Source: Candidatus Rifleibacteriota bacterium
GTDB taxonomy: Bacteria; Vulcanimicrobiota; Xenobia; Xenobiales; Xenobiaceae
Length of the DNA stretch: 20,444 nucleotides
Direction of reading: 5' to 3'
Assembly (NCBI GenBank): GCA_900772775.1
Contig: CAAGRW010000021.1
Span: 1 to 20,444 of the forward strand
The notes beneath the pieces are model-generated. The model did not search any database, was not told where the DNA came from, and saw only the letters and a program-made list of their open reading frames with translations. Below, piece by piece: positions 14,393-20,444 of this stretch; position 1 is the stretch's first letter; every line of letters begins with the position of its first letter. The position numbers and the translations under genes were made by a program.

Positions 14393-16120
14393 ATGAGCAA
14401 ATATGCTTGGGCCAAGAAATTTCTTTGTGTTGGTTTAGCTCTTTCTTGCTGTTTGTGGGCTGATCTAACTCAAGCTTCTCCTACAGAAGCCGAAAGTGCC
14501 TCTACAGGTGCTGTGATTAAAAATAATTGCACTGCTGTGCAGCAGTCCGATCTTCTTCTCGCTGCCAAGCGAAATGGTTCGCCCAAAGATTGGCAAATTG
14601 GTGCTTCCGAGCGTCAATTGCTCCAAGGGGCTCCTATACAAAAGCGTACACTGACTATTTTGCATGTCAATGATGTACATGGCAGCGTCGATCCTGGCAT
14701 CGATCCTAAAATCGATAAAAACTCTAAAGTTGGCGGCTTAGCTTGGCTGGCTACTCTAATTAAGCAAGTTAGAGCTCAAGATCCCAAAGCTACTTTACTT
14801 TTAAATGGCGGTGATTTGGCCGAAGGTAGCATGCTCTCTTATATGAGCCGCGGTGTAGGTTATTGCAAAGCTTTGCATAGCTTAAATTTTGATGGCGTAG
14901 CTTTGGGCAATCACGATTTTGCTTGGGGTCAAGAGGCTTTAGCCAATATGTTGCAAGCGCTTGATTCTCCGGTTTTGGCTGCCAATATTCAATATCTTTC
15001 TAGCGGTATGCCTCTAAAAGGTGCTCAGCCTTATCGTATTATCGAGGTTGAAGGTGTAAAAGTGGGCATTTTGGGGTTAGATACTCCCGATATTAAACAT
15101 TTTATCGCACAGCACAAACTTAACGATTTAGTTTTTCGCAAATCGGCTAAGACAGTCAAGTATTATTTGCCCATTATGCGTGAAGCTGGAGCCGACTTAG
15201 TTATCGTGCTTTCTCATATAGGTTACGAAAATGATTTAAAGCTAGCTAACAAAGTTCCCGGTATAGATCTTATTGTAGGTGGCCATTCGCACACAGTTTT
15301 ACCTGAAGGCCAAATGGCTGGTAAAACTTTAGTCACTCAAGCCGGTTTTGCGGCCAAATATTTGGGTGAAATTAAGTTAAACTTAGAAGGACAGCCAGGC
15401 AATTGGCGTTTAGTAGAGGCTAAATCTAAGCTTATTCCCGTAATTTGTGATCAAATTAAGCCAGATCCTGAAGTAGAAAAGATCTTGAAGCCCTACCGCC
15501 AAGAGACAGATCGCATAGGCAATCAAATTGTGGCTAAAACTACTGAAGAAGTACTCTTTGCCCATCGTGAAGCGGCCAAATTAAATCAGATTCATGCTGA
15601 TTCTATTTTGGAAGCTGCCCGCACCAGAACTGACACTCAAAAAGGCTTCGACGCACCCGGCAAGGAAAAACCTCTCTTTGGTATTTGCAATTCTCGATCT
15701 TTGCGCGGCAGCTTGCCTGCAGGTAAAGTCACTTATCGCGATGTCTATTCTGCTTTACCCTTTACCGAAGAAAATTATGTAACTATGAAAGTTACCGGGC
15801 AAATGGTTTTAGATGAAATAGAAGACGATTTGCGTGACAAAGCAACTGAATTGGCCGTACCTTGCAATTTGCAATACAGCTACGATCCTAAGCGCCCCGA
15901 AGGCAGTAGAGTAGTAGAAATTAGTTGGGGAAATGGCCAAAAGCTCGATCCTCAGGCTGAATATGTAATTGTCAGCAATGAAACTATGTCTCGCAAAGCC
16001 GCTTTCAAAAATGCTAAAGATAAGCGTGTGTTGGGGCCGGTACAACCTCTCTTTTTTGAAGCTGTAAAAAAGTGCTCACCTTTAAGTAATAATGCCGATA
16101 ATAGAGTAACCAGGCTCTAG
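14393..16120 (+). CDS. Secreted 5'-nucleotidase / metallophosphoesterase family enzyme
   Basis: A 575-residue two-domain enzyme that probably releases phosphate from nucleotides or related esters outside the cytoplasm. Residues 1-29 form a Sec signal peptide: basic Lys-Lys, then a hydrophobic stretch with two Cys, ending near Thr-Gln-Ala. The metallophosphoesterase core has NDVHG (Asp94, His96), GGDLAEG (Asp141), GNHDF (172-176), SHIGY with His274 and GGHSH at 295-299. The C-terminal 5'-nucleotidase domain begins near 400, with NSRSLRG at 432-438 in place of the usual Asn-x-Gly-Gly-x-Arg, followed by TYRDVYSALPF. The ATG at 14393 with GGAGG five bases upstream was chosen; an upstream in-frame ATG at 14363 falls inside the terminator hairpin. 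The exact substrate (UshA-like, CpdB-like or other) cannot be read. Confidence 0.88.
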   Translation: MSKYAWAKKFLCVGLALSCCLWADLTQASPTEAESASTGAVIKNNCTAVQQSDLLLAAKRNGSPKDWQIGASERQLLQGAPIQKRTLTILHVNDVHGSVDPGIDPKIDKNSKVGGLAWLATLIKQVRAQDPKATLLLNGGDLAEGSMLSYMSRGVGYCKALHSLNFDGVALGNHDFAWGQEALANMLQALDSPVLAANIQYLSSGMPLKGAQPYRIIEVEGVKVGILGLDTPDIKHFIAQHKLNDLVFRKSAKTVKYYLPIMREAGADLVIVLSHIGYENDLKLANKVPGIDLIVGGHSHTVLPEGQMAGKTLVTQAGFAAKYLGEIKLNLEGQPGNWRLVEAKSKLIPVICDQIKPDPEVEKILKPYRQETDRIGNQIVAKTTEEVLFAHREAAKLNQIHADSILEAARTRTDTQKGFDAPGKEKPLFGICNSRSLRGSLPAGKVTYRDVYSALPFTEENYVTMKVTGQMVLDEIEDDLRDKATELAVPCNLQYSYDPKRPEGSRVVEISWGNGQKLDPQAEYVIVSNETMSRKAAFKNAKDKRVLGPVQPLFFEAVKKCSPLSNNADNRVTRL

Positions 16121-16138
16121 ACTTTTTATTTTATGGTA

Positions 16139-16190
16139 AAAGCGGCTCCAAGCAACTTTGGCAAAAATTGTCTGGAGTCGCTTTCTTTTT
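16139..16190 (+). terminator. Rho-independent terminator after the nucleotidase gene
   Basis: A 12-bp stem with one G-T wobble (16139-16150 with 16173-16184) is followed by a CTTTCTTTTT tract. It sits 18 bases after the stop. Confidence 0.8.
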
Positions 16191-16230
16191 GCTCTTTGTG
16201 CCTTAATAAAGTCTAAAAAGCAGGAGAAAA

Positions 16231-16293
16231 ATGTATAAAGTGCAAATAAACAGCTATTTCCGCGCTCTGTATTGCGGAAGAAATTTGCTCTAG
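16231..16293 (+). CDS. Possible 20-residue leader peptide upstream of serA
   Basis: ATG at 16231 preceded by AGGAG (16222-16226) opens a 20-codon frame (MYKVQINSYF..., ending Asn-Leu-Leu-stop). It overlaps an inverted repeat (TTCCGC 16258-16263 / GCGGAA 16274-16279) and is followed by seven T's at 16301-16307. This could be a translated leader controlling serA, but there is no run of serine codons and the reading may be chance. Confidence 0.25.
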   Translation: MYKVQINSYFRALYCGRNLL

Positions 16294-16351
16294 CACGCCG
16301 TTTTTTTCTTGTTCATAGAGCCGGTCTGTTGGAGATAGGAAGGTTTTGTTC

Positions 16352-17320
16352 ATGAAGATCCTGTTAGCTGATAAAATCAATCCCGTTGCTATTGAGGCTT
16401 TCAAAGCCATAGAAGGCGCCGAGGTTATCAATAACCCCACTCTCACTGCCGATGAGTTGCCTGAGCATATTGCTGGTATTGATGTATTAGTCGTTCGCTC
16501 AACCAAAGTTACTAAGGCTACTTTCGAGGCTGCCGATAAACTGGGATTGGTAATTCGCGCTGGCAGCGGCGTCAACACTATCGATGTTGCTTGCGCTACC
16601 GAGCACAACGTGCGCGTAGTTAATTGCCCTGGCAAGAACTCCGTAGCCGTAGCCGAGTTGGCCATGGGCTTGATCCTTTCCTTAGAGCGCCGTATTCCTG
16701 ACTGTGTAGCTCAGCTTCGTGCCGGCAAATGGAACAAAAAAGAGTTCGGTAAGGCTCAGGGTCTCAAAGGCAAGACCGTAGGTTTAATTGGTACCGGTAT
16801 GATCGGTCGTGAGCTCATTAAGCGCTTGCGCGGCTTCGATGTCAATATTTGCGCTTTCGATGTTTGCTTAACTCCCGAATTGGCCAAAGAGCTCGGCGTA
16901 GAGCGTTGTGATACTTTGCTCGATTTGGCTTCTAAGGCTGACATCGTGTCTATCCATGTGCCTTTGCTCGATTCCACTCGCAAGATGGTTGGCGAAGAGT
17001 TCTTTAAGGCCATGAAGCCCGGCGCTATTTTGATTAACACTTCTCGCGCCGACATCGTCGACAATGATGCTCTCTTGAAAGCTTTGGACGAAAAAGGCTT
17101 GCGCTGCGGTTTAGACGTATTGCCCAACGAGCCCGGTACAGCTGTTGCCGAATTTGATTGCGCTTTGGCTAAACACCCCAATTGTTATGCTTCTCACCAC
17201 ATTGGTGCTTCTACTGAGCAATCTGAGTTGGCTACCGGTTTGGAAGCTGCTCGCTTGGCTAAAATTTACGCCGAAGGAAAAGAACCCGTTCCCAATTGCG
17301 TAAATCCCGTAAAAGCCTAA
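16352..17320 (+). CDS. serA: D-3-phosphoglycerate dehydrogenase-like protein (short form)
   Basis: A 322-residue NAD-dependent D-2-hydroxyacid dehydrogenase, most likely converting 3-phosphoglycerate to 3-phosphohydroxypyruvate for serine synthesis. The Rossmann motif GTGMIG is at about 147-152. The catalytic Arg, Glu and His are in NTSRADIVD (Arg232), NEPG (Glu260) and HHIGAST (His283). VIRAGSGVNTID near 69-78 is typical of SerA. The protein ends soon after the catalytic domain, with no ACT or intervening domain, so it should lack the usual serine feedback site. The ATG at 16352 is supported by AGGAAGG eight bases upstream; an in-frame TTG at 16346 is too close to that site. It stands alone between a terminator and a structured intergenic region. 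A related hydroxyacid dehydrogenase remains possible. Confidence 0.85.
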   Translation: MKILLADKINPVAIEAFKAIEGAEVINNPTLTADELPEHIAGIDVLVVRSTKVTKATFEAADKLGLVIRAGSGVNTIDVACATEHNVRVVNCPGKNSVAVAELAMGLILSLERRIPDCVAQLRAGKWNKKEFGKAQGLKGKTVGLIGTGMIGRELIKRLRGFDVNICAFDVCLTPELAKELGVERCDTLLDLASKADIVSIHVPLLDSTRKMVGEEFFKAMKPGAILINTSRADIVDNDALLKALDEKGLRCGLDVLPNEPGTAVAEFDCALAKHPNCYASHHIGASTEQSELATGLEAARLAKIYAEGKEPVPNCVNPVKA

Positions 17321-17351
17321 TTTGTTTTCAGTTAGTTTAAAATAACTGCTG

Positions 17352-17412
17352 CGGAGCCTCAGTCTCCTTCGGCTTGTTTGCCTCAAGCCTCGGGGGAGGA
17401 TTGCAGGCTCCG
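17352..17412 (+). repeat. Long nested hairpin between serA and the next gene
   Basis: CGGAGCCT (17352-17359) pairs with AGGCTCCG (17405-17412), with an inner helix GGCTTG (17371-17376) and CAAGCC (17384-17389) and partial pairing between. No T-tract follows. It may stop serA transcripts, stabilise their 3' end or act as a small structured RNA. Confidence 0.55.
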
Positions 17413-17413
17413 T

Positions 17414-17422
17414 TGGTATAAT
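17414..17422 (+). promoter_or_regulatory. Extended -10 promoter for the 17508 gene
   Basis: TGGTATAAT gives a perfect TATAAT (17417-17422) with a TGn extension. No -35 match is visible. Transcription would start near 17429 and leave a leader of about 79 bases containing a small hairpin (TTCTC 17435-17439 with GAGAA 17454-17458). Confidence 0.55.
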
Positions 17423-17507
17423 AAACGGGAAAATTTCTCAGCCTTTAGGCGCGGAGAATAATCTGTATAAGATAGTCCCACAACAAAAGTGAGGTCGCAA
17501 GGAAGAT

Positions 17508-17765
17508 ATGTCGCTACGCATTCCTAAAGAACGCAAGCAAGTTCTTATCTACACCAAAAATCATCGTATTGAAGGTGAAATCTATTTGGTCGCCGACTCC
17601 AAAGTGGCCGATGAACTTAATGTTCGCGCCCGTGAGTTTATTGCCGTTACCAACGCTCAGATTTACAGTACGCACGGCGATACGCTTCTCCATACTTCAG
17701 ACTTCGTTACAGTTAGCAAGCACGCTATCGAAGTTTTGATCGAACAGGATATGAGTGCCGAGTAA
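17508..17765 (+). CDS. Small conserved protein of unknown function
   Basis: An 85-residue soluble protein, mostly beta strands by appearance: a KQVLIYT strand, an IEGEIYLV strand, then ADELNVRAREFIAVTNAQI and a final FVTVSKHAIEVLI. The alternating pattern suggests a compact barrel that might bind RNA or another protein. It has no catalytic motif, cysteine, signal peptide or membrane helix. The ATG is well supported by AAGGAAG a few bases upstream and by the extended -10 promoter, and a strong terminator follows, so it is probably a single-gene transcript. I cannot assign a function. Confidence 0.8.
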   Translation: MSLRIPKERKQVLIYTKNHRIEGEIYLVADSKVADELNVRAREFIAVTNAQIYSTHGDTLLHTSDFVTVSKHAIEVLIEQDMSAE

Positions 17766-17793
17766 GTATCTTCTTTCGGTTTATTTTGCTGTC

Positions 17794-17825
17794 GGGATGA
17801 GGAATTTTTATCCTCATTCCTTTTT
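17794..17825 (+). terminator. Rho-independent terminator after the small protein gene
   Basis: A 10-bp stem (17794-17803 with 17811-17820, one G-T wobble), a seven-base loop and five T's. It ends 33 bases before the next start codon. Confidence 0.85.
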
Positions 17826-17858
17826 GGGTTTTAAAACGACTTTTTAGAGGTTTTTTAT

Positions 17859-18221
17859 ATGCCTATTTATGTTTATCGCTGTTCCAATTGCCACAAAGAA
17901 GTAGAAGAGCTGCAGCATGTCAGCGATCCGCCTTTGACTACTTGCCCCAGCTGCGGCACTGAGACTATGCATAAAGTAATTTCCAACGTGGGAATTATTT
18001 TTAAAGGTAGCGGTTTCTATGTTACCGACAATCCTCACAGCAGCACTAGTGAAGGAACACACCATCATCATACTTCTGAAGATAGCTCTGCTTCTACTTC
18101 CGAAAAGAGTGAGCAAACTTCCAAAACTGAGACAACTAAAGAAGCAGCTCCTGCTGCTGAAGGGAAGAGCCAAAGCGGAACCGAAGCAAAAAAGGATGAT
18201 TCCGGTAATAAGGTGGCTTAA
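17859..18221 (+). CDS. FmdB-family zinc ribbon protein
   Basis: A 120-residue protein beginning MPIYVYRC, the typical start of FmdB-type putative regulators. Cys8-x2-Cys11 and Cys29-x2-Cys32 form a zinc ribbon in the first 35 residues, followed by MHKVISNVGIIFKGSGFYVTD, also standard for the family. From about residue 60 the chain is a low-complexity tail of Ser, Thr, Glu, Lys and Ala with a His run, probably disordered. The family's function is not established. The ATG has AGAGG upstream. The next gene starts seven bases after the stop, so the two are likely co-transcribed. Confidence 0.88.
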   Translation: MPIYVYRCSNCHKEVEELQHVSDPPLTTCPSCGTETMHKVISNVGIIFKGSGFYVTDNPHSSTSEGTHHHHTSEDSSASTSEKSEQTSKTETTKEAAPAAEGKSQSGTEAKKDDSGNKVA

Positions 18222-18228
18222 GTAAAGT

Positions 18229-19056
18229 ATGAAATTGGGCTTAGAGGATATAGTTTCTCTTTTAGTTGATAACGTCAACGCGTTGGGGGTAAAGGATGTT
18301 TCTATCGCTTTAGAAGGGCATAAAGATGCTTATGCTTTTAGAATCAAAGCGCATAAGGCCAGCATTGCTTCCGGTTCTTTAGAGGGGGTTCGTGTAGACG
18401 ATTTAAACTTAAAAGTGAGCGATATTAAGCTGGGGTTAGCTCCCAAGCAAATGCTCCAGCAAGCTCAGATTCGCATAGATCGTTTGGCTGTTTGTGCCAA
18501 TGCCGATTTAATCAATTCTTTCTTAACTAGCCCGACTGTTTTGGCCGAACTGAAGCGCAATGCCCCTGTAGAAATTAGAGGTTTGCGTTTAGTTTTTGAT
18601 GAGGAAATGGTCACGATTAGAGGCGAAGTCCGTAAAATTATCAGTTTCCCATTTTCTATCGAGTTGCGTTTCAGTCCCACTGTCGATAATGGTTTGAAAA
18701 TCGTCTTTGAAAATTTCTGGGCTGCCGATATGTTGCCTTTACCTGGCAAAATTAGGCGTATGATTATGTCTTTTGCTCAGCAAAAATTGGGCAGTATCGA
18801 AAGCTTGCGTGGTGTAGTTAGCATTACTGACGATTATATTGTTATAAATCCTTGGTCGAAAATACCTCTCAATTTAGATGCCAAGTTTACTCGCTTTGGA
18901 GTAGAGGGCAAATATTTTGTTTTAGAGATAGGCCCCAACGCTGAATATGCCAAGCCTGCAGTGCCTGAAGTTGTCGTTAAAGAACCGGCACCTTCGCAAG
19001 TTGAGCCTGATCAAGATGAGCCCGAGGAGATTATGCCTTTACCTTCTTATTGGTAA
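18229..19056 (+). CDS. LmeA/DUF2993-like protein
   Basis: A 275-residue protein that resembles the LmeA (DUF2993) phospholipid-binding family in its run of short amphipathic strands: a 'GSLEGVRVDDLNLKVSDI' stretch near residue 50, an 'ANADLINSFLTSP' helix near 90, and a late 'GKYFVLEIG' strand. This placement is by pattern only. Unlike most members it shows no N-terminal signal peptide or membrane helix; it begins with an ordinary helix (LGLEDIVSLLV). The last 30 residues are rich in Pro, Glu and Val. The ATG lies seven bases after the FmdB-type gene, and a bidirectional terminator follows. Another beta-rich family cannot be excluded. Confidence 0.75.
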   Translation: MKLGLEDIVSLLVDNVNALGVKDVSIALEGHKDAYAFRIKAHKASIASGSLEGVRVDDLNLKVSDIKLGLAPKQMLQQAQIRIDRLAVCANADLINSFLTSPTVLAELKRNAPVEIRGLRLVFDEEMVTIRGEVRKIISFPFSIELRFSPTVDNGLKIVFENFWAADMLPLPGKIRRMIMSFAQQKLGSIESLRGVVSITDDYIVINPWSKIPLNLDAKFTRFGVEGKYFVLEIGPNAEYAKPAVPEVVVKEPAPSQVEPDQDEPEEIMPLPSYW

Positions 19057-19086
19057 AGCATACTAATATATCTTGATATCAAAGCA

Positions 19087-19122
19087 AAAAGAGCGACTTC
19101 TTTTCATAAGAGTCGCTCTTTT
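19087..19122. terminator. Bidirectional terminator between convergent genes
   Basis: A perfect 12-bp inverted repeat, AAAAGAGCGACT (19087-19098) and AGTCGCTCTTTT (19111-19122), with a 12-base loop. The arms give A/T tracts suitable for both directions, ending the + strand gene at 19056 and the - strand gene at 19138. Confidence 0.88.
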
Positions 19123-19137
19123 GTATTAGCTTATCTA

Positions 19138-19851
19138 TTATTTGGCTTCAGCGCGGCGAATAGTTAGAATGCGTCCGCAACTTTCACAAAAAGTAAGTCG
19201 ATCTTGAAAAACTTCGTTTATTTTTGGCTCGGGTACGCGAGCTCGGCAAACTGTACAAGTCCTGTTTTCTAAAAAGGAAACGGCTAAGCCACCTTTATTT
19301 TTGCATAAATTGTTATAAGCATAGAGGGCGTCTTTGGGCAAATTAGCCAAAAACTGAGGGCGTTCATTTTGTAAATTATCTATTTGTGCTTGGCATTTTT
19401 CAATTTTGCGCTGTAAATGAGCATCATATTGTCTAGCGTCACGTTCTTTGGGCTCCAATTCTTTACTAAGCTTAGCTGTTAGCGCTTGCAAATGGTCTAT
19501 TTCTTCCAAATTGGCAATAATTTGCTCTGCTAAGGGAGCCAATTTGCTCTCAGTCTCTTGCAACTCTTTTTCTGTGTCTTTGAGCTCTTTAATATTACAA
19601 GTGGTACCTCCATAGAGCTTATTGTGAAGCTTCTTGGATTTTTCGTGCAATTTCTCTTCTTGATTGGAGAGTTGCTCTGTTTCTTTTTGTAACTCAAGCA
19701 ATTTCTGCTCTGCAGCCAATTTGTTTTGTTGCAACTCTTTTAAAGGGGGCCACTTGGTGGGTGAGGCTTTTATGGCAGCAATTTCTCGGCCCAATTTGGC
19801 AATTTTTGTGTCCAGATCTTGAACTAAGGTAAGTGCGCTGCTTAAAAACAT
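19138..19851 (-). CDS. Coiled-coil C4-type zinc ribbon protein
   Basis: A 237-residue cytoplasmic protein with a long coiled coil (about residues 10-165, Glu/Lys/Leu/Gln-rich heptads) and a C-terminal zinc ribbon: Cys199-x2-Cys202 and Cys222-x2-Cys225 in FCESCGRIL. This is the widespread C4-type zinc ribbon (DUF164) family; members have been linked to nucleic acids or secretion, but the role is not settled. The ATG is preceded on the minus strand by GAGAGG at a good distance. It lies 32 bases downstream of hpt in the same direction, so they are probably co-transcribed. Confidence 0.85.
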   Translation of the reverse strand: MFLSSALTLVQDLDTKIAKLGREIAAIKASPTKWPPLKELQQNKLAAEQKLLELQKETEQLSNQEEKLHEKSKKLHNKLYGGTTCNIKELKDTEKELQETESKLAPLAEQIIANLEEIDHLQALTAKLSKELEPKERDARQYDAHLQRKIEKCQAQIDNLQNERPQFLANLPKDALYAYNNLCKNKGGLAVSFLENRTCTVCRARVPEPKINEVFQDRLTFCESCGRILTIRRAEAK

Positions 19852-19883
19852 AAAAGCCTCTCGTGCTAGGTTAAGTTTATATT

Positions 19884-20444
19884 TTAGGGAGCAATGGCTG
19901 CAGGAGAAAGAATACCCACATAATCTAAATTGCGATAGTGCTCTTCATAATCCATGCCAAAGCCTACGATAAAGCGGTCGGGGATAGTAAAACCTAAGTA
20001 CTTGACGTCTATTTCTATTTTACGTCGAGCTGGCTTACTTACCAGACAGCATACTTCCAAACTGGCAGGCTCACGCAATTTTAAGGTATTAAGTAAATAA
20101 TGGAGAGTTAAGCCAGTATCCACGATATCTTCAACCACTAAAACGTGGCGCCCTTTCAAAGGCTCTTCCACATCTTTCTGAAAACGTACTACTCCGGTTG
20201 AGGACGTGCCGCCTTCATAGGAAGATACAGCTACAAAGTCGATCACTATAGGCACAGTAATATGCTTAATCAAAGCGGCCATAAAAGGCATGGCACCTTT
20301 TAATACCCCTATAATAACTAAGCTTTGACCGGCATAGTCTTGAGAAATTTGTTTGCCCAAACTCTCAATTCGTTCATAAATATCGTCGGTAGATACCAAT
20401 ACTTTGTCAATATTTTTGGCTAAAGGATGTACAGCCTGTATAGC
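19884..20444 (-). CDS. hpt: Hypoxanthine phosphoribosyltransferase, 5' end outside window
   Basis: Salvages hypoxanthine and guanine to IMP and GMP using PRPP. The PRPP-binding loop is VLVVEDIVDTGLTL. A conserved YEGGTSSTG loop precedes it, and DRFIVGFGMDYEEHYRNLDYVGIL closes the domain as usual. A TTG at 20399 could start the gene, but it has no Shine-Dalgarno. The frame stays open to the window edge, and the upstream residues Asn-Ile-Asp-Lys-Val-Leu-Val-Ser match the N-terminus of HPRT proteins. The real start is therefore upstream, beyond 20444. About 15 extra codons are visible. In some bacteria hpt is fused to or adjacent to tilS, which cannot be judged here. Confidence 0.92.
   Translation of the reverse strand, partial: AIQAVHPLAKNIDKVLVSTDDIYERIESLGKQISQDYAGQSLVIIGVLKGAMPFMAALIKHITVPIVIDFVAVSSYEGGTSSTGVVRFQKDVEEPLKGRHVLVVEDIVDTGLTLHYLLNTLKLREPASLEVCCLVSKPARRKIEIDVKYLGFTIPDRFIVGFGMDYEEHYRNLDYVGILSPAAIAP

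Overview
The window (GC in the mid-40s by eye) is a bacterial chromosome segment, almost all read on the + strand, with two convergent genes at the right end. The cdaA-cdaR-glmM set, the C4 zinc-ribbon/Hpt pair, glycogen synthase, a PilT ATPase, an FmdB zinc ribbon and frequent TTG/GTG starts suggest an environmental or gut bacterium of a Firmicutes-like or non-photosynthetic cyanobacteria-related lineage. The sequence alone does not settle the phylum. No tRNA, rRNA, CRISPR array, IS element or integrase was seen, and no gene-free stretch exceeds about 260 bases.

Layout. 1-3245: c-di-AMP synthase cdaA (5' end outside the window), its regulator cdaR and glmM. A hairpin lies after cdaR, and a promoter sits so close to glmM that its mRNA may be leaderless. 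3250-11495: six tightly packed genes starting 4 bases after glmM. They encode two mutually related proteins of unknown function, three P-loop ATPases of the BrxC/BrxD-like (DUF2791-type) class, and an Lhr/BrxHI-like superfamily 2 helicase. This is the most unusual part of the window. 11615-12997: glycogen synthase glgA. 13185-14324: a PilT-type ATPase behind a promoter region carrying a near-palindrome. 14393-16120: a secreted 5'-nucleotidase-family enzyme. 16352-17320: a short phosphoglycerate dehydrogenase-like protein. 17508-19056: a small conserved protein, an FmdB-type zinc ribbon and an LmeA/DUF2993-like protein. 19138-20444 (- strand): a coiled-coil/C4 zinc-ribbon protein and hypoxanthine phosphoribosyltransferase, whose 5' end is not in the window.

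How the genes work together. CdaA/CdaR make and tune c-di-AMP, and GlmM makes glucosamine-1-phosphate for the cell wall; this linkage is well known. The six-gene cluster looks like a DNA- or nucleoprotein-processing machine. Two ATPases are colinear paralogs. The third has an N-terminal SH3/Tudor-like domain and an acidic C-terminus resembling the SSB tail tip. The helicase provides the translocase. BREX partners (methyltransferase, PglZ, Lon-like protease) are absent, so it is not a BREX locus. Its lack of a separate promoter after glmM and its neighbour-like composition argue for a resident system rather than a recent island, but its function is unknown.
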